Shown here: in pieces, positions 1-4,939 of the stretch
Position numbering within the stretch: position 1 is the stretch's first letter
Layout: each line of letters opens with the position of its first letter
NCBI GenBank assembly: GCA_005879775.1
Contig: VBJX01000072.1
Location: 1 to 5,602 of the forward strand
DNA: 5,602 nucleotides
Direction of reading: 5' to 3'
Origin: Chloroflexota bacterium
GTDB taxonomy: Bacteria > Chloroflexota > Limnocylindria > QHBO01
The notes under the pieces: model-generated
What the model saw: only the letters and a program-made list of their open reading frames with translations
Databases searched by the model: none
Told to the model about the DNA's origin: nothing
Translations under genes and position numbers: made by a program

Positions 1-738
1 GATCACGAGGCCGCTTCCGAAGACGAGGCAGCCCGTCTTGAAGAAGAACAGAAACAGCTTCCACGCCATCCCGCCCACCGGAGCGACGGGGAGGGCGAGG
101 GCCAGCGCCGCGGACCCGGCTCTCGGAAACGCCGCCGCCGGTCGCTCGGCCGATGGAGGCCCGCCCGGGTTGGCAAAGACGAACATGCCGATCAGGCCCG
201 CCGCGATGAAGAGGGCGGTCAGCTCCTTCTGCACGATCAGGGTCACTGCGCAGGCGACGGCCGCGAAGACCCACGCCGTTGGGTCCCGGCGCAGCGTCTT
301 CATCCCCAGGTTCCAGCACGCCTTTAGAATGAGCGCGAGCACCACGGGCCCCACCCCGTAAAAGAGGGCGCGGAGCTGCCAGTTCTGCGAGAAGCGGGTG
401 TAGGCAGCCGCCGCGCCCACGACGATCAGGAACGGTGCGAGCCCGAAAGCCACCGCGACCGTCAGCCCCCCGAGAACGCCGAAGCGCATGTACCCGCAGT
501 AGACGCCGAGCTGATAGGCCAGCGGCCACGGACAGGCCGCCGCGATGGCGAGGCCAGAGTCGTACTCGCCCTCCGAGATCCAGGCGCGAGCCTCGACCAG
601 GTCCCGCCGCATGTAATTCGCGAGGGCGACCGGGCCGCCAAAGCCCACGGCCCCCAGGCGAAGGAAGTAGGCGGCCAGGCGACCGAGGGAGACCTCGGAG
701 GTGGAGGGGCGCGGCTCGTGTTTGTCGCTCGGGGGCAA
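1..738 (-). CDS. chrA: ChrA-family chromate transporter (CHR family), C-terminal part cut by window edge
   Basis: Inner-membrane CHR-family transporter expected to export chromate. The frame is open for 246 codons from 738 to the left edge. The N-terminal CHR domain holds the family signature around residues 22-50 (FLRLGAVGFGGP, then YMRRDLVE and WIS), followed by several hydrophobic segments (about 90-112, 128-142, 156-170, 174-190). After a Pro/Ala-rich linker (190-220), residues 227-246 (KLFLFFFKTGCLVFGSGLVI) resemble the start of the N-terminal domain, as expected for the second half of a long, two-domain ChrA. I place the start at TTG 738 because no ATG or GTG lies before the conserved signature and an AAGGGAG Shine-Dalgarno sits 8 nt upstream, in the 22-nt gap after the DUF1259 stop. 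Odd: the usual PGPLAxQL motif reads CPWPLAYQL (residues 69-77), and the domain is fairly rich in cysteine. Family assignment is firm. Transport of chromate itself, rather than another oxyanion, is inferred from the family and neighbours. Confidence 0.93.
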   Translation of the reverse strand, partial: MPPSDKHEPRPSTSEVSLGRLAAYFLRLGAVGFGGPVALANYMRRDLVEARAWISEGEYDSGLAIAAACPWPLAYQLGVYCGYMRFGVLGGLTVAVAFGLAPFLIVVGAAAAYTRFSQNWQLRALFYGVGPVVLALILKACWNLGMKTLRRDPTAWVFAAVACAVTLIVQKELTALFIAAGLIGMFVFANPGGPPSAERPAAAFPRAGSAALALALPVAPVGGMAWKLFLFFFKTGCLVFGSGLVI

Positions 739-746
739 GAGCCCCG

Positions 747-753
747 CTCCCTT
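747..753 (-). promoter_or_regulatory. Ribosome binding site that fixes the TTG start of chrA
   Basis: On the minus strand AAGGGAG lies 8 nt ahead of TTG at 738-736. It follows the DUF1259 stop codon closely, which supports translation from the same message. It is the main reason for accepting a TTG start for the transporter. Confidence 0.6.
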
Positions 754-760
754 GCGCCGC

Positions 761-1663
761 CTACTGAACGGCGACCTTGCTCAGCGCGGCCTTCAAGCCC
801 TCGCCGATCCGCGCGGGCTCGTCGAGCCCCCAGAAGTGCATGAAGAAGAGCCGCGGACTCTCCCGGAGCATGTGGGAGTGCAGGGCGGTGACCTGGATGC
901 CGTGGGCCTCGAGCTCCCGGATGACCGGGTTCACTTCCTCCGCCACCAGGACGAAGTCGCCGGTGGTGGCCACGCGGTTCTCGACCGCCTGGAAGTTCAG
1001 CGCCGTCGCCATCCCCGCGCTCGCCGGGACCTCCATGCCGTCCTCCTCGATCTTGCCGGCCCGCGGCACCGAGACCTGGAGCACGCGGCCGGCGAGCGTG
1101 CCCTTTCGGCCGAGGACCGCCTGGACCTTCTCGAACGCGGCGGTCTCCGCCGCGCTCGGGGAAGGTGCCGCTCCCGGCGTGGCGAGCGGCGTCTTCGTCG
1201 CCTCCAGGGCACGGCGGAGCGCCTGCGCGACCTTCTGAGCGTCGCCGTGGCCGCCAAAGTGAACGTAAACGACCTGTGGGGACTCGCCGATGAGGTGGTT
1301 GTGAATGGCGAGTACGTCCAGTCCTCCGGCCTGGAGCGCGCGGACGACCGGGTTGACCTCGTCCGCCAGCAGGACGAGATCACCCATGGCCATGACATGG
1401 CCCTCCGTGGCGGCCTTGAACAGCCCCGCCCAGGAACCCAGGGCCAGTGTCGGCGCGACCTCCACGGCCGCGAGGGTGACGTGGAGATCCGATCGCGGCC
1501 AGCCGTACCGGTGGACGTCCCCCGGAAGGATCCTTCCGGGCCGGCCCAGAGTCTTGTCGACCGCCTCCCACGCAGCTTGATCGAGGGGACCGGCGATGAG
1601 GATGCCCGGCGCGCACGACAGGATGAGTGCGAGCGACGCGAGAAAGCGGAATGCGAATCTCAT
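761..1663 (-). CDS. Exported protein with two tandem DUF1259 domains (LppY/LpqO-like)
   Basis: A 300-residue protein of unknown biochemical function, recognised as DUF1259. Residues 1-24 form a signal peptide (Arg near the N terminus, then a hydrophobic core). The ILSC sequence at residues 14-17 could be a weak lipobox, so a lipoprotein is possible. Two homologous domains follow: about 29-157, and about 176-298 after an Ala/Pro-rich linker (160-172). Each has a GR.G.L or GR.GR.L opening, a DEVNPVVR or EEVNPVIR segment and a His-x-His motif followed by ESP and another His: HNH at 121-123 with H135, and HSH at 262-264 with H276. The pattern suggests metal or oxyanion binding, but this is inference. 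An upstream extension to 1744 exists in frame, but the ATG at 1663 has GAGGGAGG ahead of it and begins the signal peptide, so I chose it. It sits 58 nt after the ChrB-type gene and 22 nt before chrA. A role in chromate handling outside the cytoplasm is suggested only by context. Confidence 0.9.
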   Translation of the reverse strand: MRFAFRFLASLALILSCAPGILIAGPLDQAAWEAVDKTLGRPGRILPGDVHRYGWPRSDLHVTLAAVEVAPTLALGSWAGLFKAATEGHVMAMGDLVLLADEVNPVVRALQAGGLDVLAIHNHLIGESPQVVYVHFGGHGDAQKVAQALRRALEATKTPLATPGAAPSPSAAETAAFEKVQAVLGRKGTLAGRVLQVSVPRAGKIEEDGMEVPASAGMATALNFQAVENRVATTGDFVLVAEEVNPVIRELEAHGIQVTALHSHMLRESPRLFFMHFWGLDEPARIGEGLKAALSKVAVQ

Positions 1664-1678
1664 GGAGACCTCCCTCAG

Positions 1679-1699
1679 AGGGCGTGACCGACTCGCCCT
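1679..1699 (-). repeat. Small inverted repeat ahead of the DUF1259 gene
   Basis: AGGGCG (1679-1684) and CGCCCT (1694-1699) are exact inverted complements separated by 9 nt, in the 58-nt gap between the ChrB-type gene and the DUF1259 gene. In the message the stem would end three bases before the Shine-Dalgarno of the DUF1259 gene. There is no T-run after it, so it is not an intrinsic terminator. A 6-bp stem can arise by chance in such G+C-rich DNA. Confidence 0.25.
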
Positions 1700-1721
1700 T
1701 GGTTTTCGGGAAACGACGGAC

Positions 1722-2165
1722 CTAGCGCCGGCCTTCCTCAGCACGCCTCAAGTGAGCGTAGAGCGAGTCGTAGAGGAAAGCAGCGCGGGCCACGATATCT
1801 GGATCATCGCGCCCGACCTCGGTGAACCCCTGGCTGATCGCCCACAGGCCGGCGGCTTCCGGCTCGGTGCTCGGCTCGTCGGGAAAATCGGCGCAATGGA
1901 CGATCCGCGCGAGACGTTGGAGCGCGGCGTCCTGCGGGAATTGATCCGCAGCGAGTTGCTCGAACGAACAGCGGCCGTTCCCGTCCTTGTGAGGGTACTT
2001 GGCGCCCGGTGCGTCGAAGCCGATCGCGGCGTCGCGTCTCTCAACGGCCGCGACCTCTGTGGGCTCCACGAAGAGGACTTCGGCCTCGGGATCCACGAAG
2101 CGTTTGATCAGCCATGCCGTCGCGGTGCGATTGACGTGGATCCGCTTGCGAGTAACCCATTTCAT
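1722..2165 (-). CDS. ChrB C-terminal-type chromate resistance domain protein, stand-alone
   Basis: A 147-residue protein matching the chromate-resistance domain that forms the C-terminal half of ChrB. It has the MKWVTR opening, the WLIKRFVDPEAEVLFV segment (residues 18-33), IGFDAPGAKYPH (48-59), GRCSFE (64-69), a DxxLxxLxxIVxxAD-type stretch (79-93), the EAAGLWAISQGF helix (103-114) and a YDSLYAHLRR end (132-141). Full-length ChrB of characterised chr operons is a chromate-responsive regulator with an additional N-terminal domain. That domain is absent here, so a regulatory role cannot be assumed. No signal peptide or membrane segment is visible, so it is probably cytoplasmic. The frame is open upstream to 2315, but the ATG at 2165 begins the conserved motif and has GGAGGG 6 nt before it. 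The motif I remember as DRIACPWLIRRF in many homologues reads NRTATAWLIKRF here. I leave the symbol empty because it is only the domain, not full ChrB. Confidence 0.9.
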   Translation of the reverse strand: MKWVTRKRIHVNRTATAWLIKRFVDPEAEVLFVEPTEVAAVERRDAAIGFDAPGAKYPHKDGNGRCSFEQLAADQFPQDAALQRLARIVHCADFPDEPSTEPEAAGLWAISQGFTEVGRDDPDIVARAAFLYDSLYAHLRRAEEGRR

Positions 2166-2211
2166 GCCGATCCCTCCGGCGGCTGAACACATCACACCGG
2201 CAACGCGGACG

Positions 2212-2730
2212 CTACTCGAGCTTCTCGGTGACCGTTCGCCACTCGGAAGCCTTGTGCAGCGAGACCTCGGCGACGGGGTGTCCGTCCTTGAGCGATGGAA
2301 ACACGCTGACGGCATGGAATCCCGCGTTTGCAGAGACGGCCTTGGACACCGCGGCCGAGAGCGAAAGCTTGGCCTTGGCCATGGCTTCGCTCTGACTCTT
2401 GGCGTGAGTGAGATCCTCGCCCTCGGTGATCTGCTCGGACTTCGCCACCTTGCCGGTCACGTGGTCCACGACGACCTCGTTGAACTTGCCGTCCTTCTCG
2501 GTGTAGACCGAGAGCGAGAGCTTGCCGTCCTCGACCTCGAACTTCGCGGAGATCGGCTTGCCGGCGGTGCCGGCGGTGGTGAGCCCGCTCCCCAGGGAGA
2601 CCTTCGCCGCCGCCAGCGCCTTGGCCAGCGCGGCATGCTCCTTGTCGGAACTCTCGGCCGCCGACGCCGTGCCCGGCGCCAGGACTGTTCCGACGGCCAC
2701 GGCTAGGGCGCACGCAAACGATTTCTGCAT
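2212..2730 (-). CDS. Exported PepSY-domain-like protein
   Basis: A 172-residue secreted protein. Residues 1-24 form a signal peptide (Lys3, hydrophobic core 6-18, TASA before the cut, AES after it). The mature part resembles the PepSY fold twice: a helix at about 33-47 followed by strands 60-77 and 83-100 (ISAKFEVEDGKLSLSVY, then FNEVVVDHVTGKV), and a second helix at about 113-132 followed by strands 137-146 and 151-158. PepSY domains occur in protease propeptides and in many small periplasmic proteins, where the ligand is usually unknown. The ATG at 2730 is preceded by AGGAGG with a 7-nt spacer and lies 14 nt after the ATPase stop, so it is probably co-translated with the ABC transporter genes. 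A part in envelope sensing or folding linked to the transporter is conceivable but not shown. The second PepSY unit is divergent and less certain than the first. Confidence 0.82.
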   Translation of the reverse strand: MQKSFACALAVAVGTVLAPGTASAAESSDKEHAALAKALAAAKVSLGSGLTTAGTAGKPISAKFEVEDGKLSLSVYTEKDGKFNEVVVDHVTGKVAKSEQITEGEDLTHAKSQSEAMAKAKLSLSAAVSKAVSANAGFHAVSVFPSLKDGHPVAEVSLHKASEWRTVTEKLE

Positions 2731-2744
2731 TGTCCTACCTCCTG

Positions 2745-3530
2745 TTAGTCCTCCAGAGTCGGGAGTGTCTTGAGCACATCGCTGGCCCGAGGGCGGAGGG
2801 TGACCGGCTCATCCTTGCGGATCCTTCCATCGCGAAACAAGACGATGCGCTTGGCGAACTGGGCGACATCCGGCTCGTGCGTCACGAGCACGATCGTCAG
2901 CCCCTTGTCGTTGAGGTCCTGGAAGATGTCCATGATCTCGACCGACGTGCGGCTATCGAGGTTGCCGGTCGGCTCGTCCGCCAGGAGGATCGAGGGACGG
3001 TTGACGAGGGCGCGAGCGATGGCGACGCGCTGCTGCTGACCCCCGGACATCTGAGAAGGGTAGTGCTCGGCCAGTGCAGCGAGGCCGACCATGGTGAGAG
3101 CCCTCTTGGCCCGCTCGGCGCGTTCGCCGTCGTCCACGTCGGAGTAGAGGGTGGGCAGCTCCGCGTTCTCGAACGCGGTCGTGCGCGGCAGCAGGTTGAA
3201 GCCTTGGAACACGAATCCGATCCTTCTGTTGCGGATCCTGGCCAGCGTCCTCTTGTCGAGGGTCGATACGTCTGTGCCCTCCAGGAGGTAGCGGCCGGAG
3301 GTCGCTCGGTCGAGGCAGCCCAGGATGTTCATGAAAGTCGACTTGCCGCTCCCGCTGGCGCCCATGACCGCGAGGAACTCCCCGGTTGCGATGCCCAGGC
3401 TCACCCCGCGGAGCGCGTGCACGCGCGCGGCTCCGAGGTCGTAGTACTTGTGCACGTCCTCGATGCGCAGGAGTTCTCCCCCCGCCATCTGAGGTAGTAC
3501 GCCCGCCTCGTCAACCAGGGTCGCCTCCAC
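2745..3530 (-). CDS. MacB/LolD-type ABC transporter ATP-binding protein
   Basis: Nucleotide-binding subunit that would power the adaptor/permease pair encoded upstream. With the GTG start (261 aa) the motifs are: Walker A GASGSGKST 57-65, Q-loop Gln109 in FVFQGFNLLP, ABC signature MSGGQQQRVAIARAL 161-175, Walker B ILLADEP 181-187 with catalytic Glu186, D-loop NLDS 190-193 and switch His218. Everything needed for ATP hydrolysis is present. The ILGCLDRATSG stretch and the TLARIRNRRIGFVFQ spacing are typical of the MacB/LolD/FtsE group. It is a separate polypeptide, unlike E. coli MacB, where ATPase and permease are fused. The start is uncertain: GTG 3530 lies 17 nt after the adaptor stop with only a weak Shine-Dalgarno, while ATG 3488 (MAGGELLRIEDV) fits the usual N-terminal length better but also lacks a good one. 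The TAA stop at 2747-2745 is 14 nt from the PepSY gene. Confidence 0.93.
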   Translation of the reverse strand: MEATLVDEAGVLPQMAGGELLRIEDVHKYYDLGAARVHALRGVSLGIATGEFLAVMGASGSGKSTFMNILGCLDRATSGRYLLEGTDVSTLDKRTLARIRNRRIGFVFQGFNLLPRTTAFENAELPTLYSDVDDGERAERAKRALTMVGLAALAEHYPSQMSGGQQQRVAIARALVNRPSILLADEPTGNLDSRTSVEIMDIFQDLNDKGLTIVLVTHEPDVAQFAKRIVLFRDGRIRKDEPVTLRPRASDVLKTLPTLED

Positions 3531-3544
3531 GCTTCACACCCAAG

Positions 3545-3574
3545 GCCCTACCGCCGTACCCCGCCTGGTAGGGC
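3545..3574 (-). repeat. Perfect 8-bp inverted repeat spanning the adaptor stop codon
   Basis: GCCCTACC (3545-3552) and GGTAGGGC (3567-3574) are exact inverted complements separated by 14 nt. On the message the hairpin covers the last codons of the adaptor gene and its TAG stop, 14 nt before the GTG candidate start of the ATPase gene. No T-run follows, so it is not a classical terminator. It could affect stability of the message or the relative expression of adaptor and ATPase. That role is inferred from position only. Confidence 0.4.
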
Positions 3575-4900
3575 TGGACCACTGGGCGTCCCGCCACCGA
3601 CCGAGCCCGTGATAATCTCGTCGCCTTCCTGCAGTTGGCCGCGCACGATTGCGGTCAGTTCCGTAAAGGAGTGATCCGTGATCCCGAGTCCTACCTGGAC
3701 GGGCTCGAGGGCGCCCTTGGACTGCACCCTCCACACCACGGCCGTGGCCCCCAGTGGCTCCATTCGGGAGGGACGATGGCTCGCGCCGTCGGACGGCCGG
3801 GAGCCACCTGTGGTCTCCTGGGCCATCGGGGCCGCCTGCGGCGCGCCTTGCGCCGGGCCTGCGTCGATGTCGTATTTCCGGTAGAGCCCCCGGACCTCCT
3901 CGACGGTCAAAGGAGGCTTGTAGCGGAGCGCGGCGTTCGGAATCTTCAACGTGTTCTCGACGGTCGCGATCGGGATCGTGGCGTAGGCGGTCATTCCGGG
4001 GAAGAGCTTCCGGTCGCGATTGTCGAAGTCGACGATGGTGTCGTAGGTGACGACGTTCTGCACGACGGTCGCGTTCATTCGGACCTGGCTGACTAGGCCC
4101 TGGAAGGTCTCCTTCGGGAAGGCGTCCACCTTGAACGCGACCGGCCGGCCCGGCTGGATGCTGCCCACGTCGGACTCGTCCGTCTTGGCATGCACCTGCA
4201 TCTTGGTGAGGTCCTGCGCGATCGTGAAGATGGTCGGCGCCTGGAGGGACGCGGCCACCGTCTGACCTACGTCCACGTTGCGAGCCACCACGGTTCCATC
4301 GATGGGAGAGCGGATCAGCGTGTAGTTCAGGTTGGTCTGCGCCACGGACACGGCCGCAGCCTTCTGGCTCTCTTGGGCTCTGGCCTGCGTCACGCTCGCC
4401 GCTGCCGCACCGACGGTGGCGCTCGCGGAGTCGTGGTTGGCCTTGGCCTGGTCGAGTTGTTGCGGGCTCGCGATTCCACTCCGTGCGAGCCCGACTGTCC
4501 TCTCGTAATCGGCCTTCGTCTGCACGAGACCCGCCCTGGCCTTCTCCAGATTGGCTTCCGCCGCGACCAGGTTCGCCTTCGCGTTCTCGAGATCGGCGGT
4601 GGCCTGAAGGAGAGCCCCCCGAAAGAGGGCGGGATCGATGATGGCCACGAGGTCGCCCTTGTGCACGAGCGAGTTGAAATCGGCGTTGAGCTTGGCGATG
4701 GTTCCCGAGACCTGCGAACCGACCTGGACCGTGACCACGGCGCTGATGGTTCCGGTGGCCTCCACGACGTCTCGGATCGCGCCCCGCTCGATCTTGGCCG
4801 TGAAGTAGTGGGGATGGCCCGGCCGATTGAAGCTCAGGACAACCAGCAGGACCACGCCGAGAAGGCCCGCGGAGGCCAGCCACCTCGCGTGTCGCCTCAC
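3548..4900 (-). CDS. MacA/HlyD-type periplasmic adaptor (membrane fusion protein)
   Basis: A 450-residue adaptor that would link the inner-membrane ABC permease to an outer-membrane channel. Residues 7-24 form one hydrophobic N-terminal anchor with no lipobox. Then come a membrane-proximal strand (VVEATGTISAVVTVQVGSQVSG, 45-66), the first half of the lipoyl-like domain (60-90), a long Ala/Gln/Glu-rich coiled coil (about 95-190), the second lipoyl half (LIRSPIDGTVVARNVDVGQTV, 195-215), a beta-barrel (226-310, with LFPGMTAYATIPI at 299-311) and a C-terminal membrane-proximal region (313-435). A low-complexity Ala/Pro/Gln/Ser insert at about 346-380 splits that last region. The GTG start at 4900 is chosen because the frame closes at the permease stop and no ATG lies in it before the anchor. 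The strong GGGAGGAGG site upstream (4931-4939) instead points to an out-of-frame ATG at 4920, so the true N terminus is unsure. It resembles MacA in architecture. The exported substrate is unknown. Confidence 0.92.
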   Translation of the reverse strand: MRRHARWLASAGLLGVVLLVVLSFNRPGHPHYFTAKIERGAIRDVVEATGTISAVVTVQVGSQVSGTIAKLNADFNSLVHKGDLVAIIDPALFRGALLQATADLENAKANLVAAEANLEKARAGLVQTKADYERTVGLARSGIASPQQLDQAKANHDSASATVGAAAASVTQARAQESQKAAAVSVAQTNLNYTLIRSPIDGTVVARNVDVGQTVAASLQAPTIFTIAQDLTKMQVHAKTDESDVGSIQPGRPVAFKVDAFPKETFQGLVSQVRMNATVVQNVVTYDTIVDFDNRDRKLFPGMTAYATIPIATVENTLKIPNAALRYKPPLTVEEVRGLYRKYDIDAGPAQGAPQAAPMAQETTGGSRPSDGASHRPSRMEPLGATAVVWRVQSKGALEPVQVGLGITDHSFTELTAIVRGQLQEGDEIITGSVGGGTPSGPALPGGVRR

Positions 4901-4930
4901 GACTTGGTTCCCGCGTGCATTCGCCGGCCG

Positions 4931-4939
4931 CCTCCTCCC
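4931..4939 (-). promoter_or_regulatory. Strong ribosome binding site downstream of the permease stop
   Basis: GGGAGGAGG follows directly on the TGA of the permease gene. It is spaced for the ATG at 4920-4918, which opens a seven-codon frame (MHAGTKS) ending in a TGA that overlaps the adaptor GTG at 4900 as GTGA. It is about 30 nt from that GTG, too far for ordinary use. Either the short frame couples translation into the adaptor gene or a one-base error hides the real start. Confidence 0.5.

Noticed and set aside
38..767. Plus-strand open frames in the first 770 bases
   Set aside because: They are antisense to the ChrA frame, which is open throughout and shows the CHR signature; their products are low-complexity and Arg/Pro-rich.
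701..1687. Long plus-strand open frame (328 codons) opposite the DUF1259 gene
   Set aside because: Its product is Arg/Leu/Asp-rich with no recognisable domain. It mirrors the minus-strand gene, which has a signal peptide, domain homology and a ribosome site. Such shadows are expected in G+C-rich DNA.
1664..1721. Intrinsic terminator between the ChrB-type and DUF1259 genes
   Set aside because: There is a 6-bp inverted repeat but no T-run on the transcribed side, and the next gene follows at once with a strong ribosome site.
2166..2211. Internal promoter ahead of the ChrB-type gene
   Set aside because: I found no -35/-10 pair with acceptable spacing in the 46-nt gap. A promoter inside the PepSY coding sequence cannot be excluded by eye.
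1596..2706. Plus-strand open frames opposite the ChrB-type and PepSY genes
   Set aside because: No domain or ribosome site, and the minus-strand frames encode recognisable proteins across the same span.
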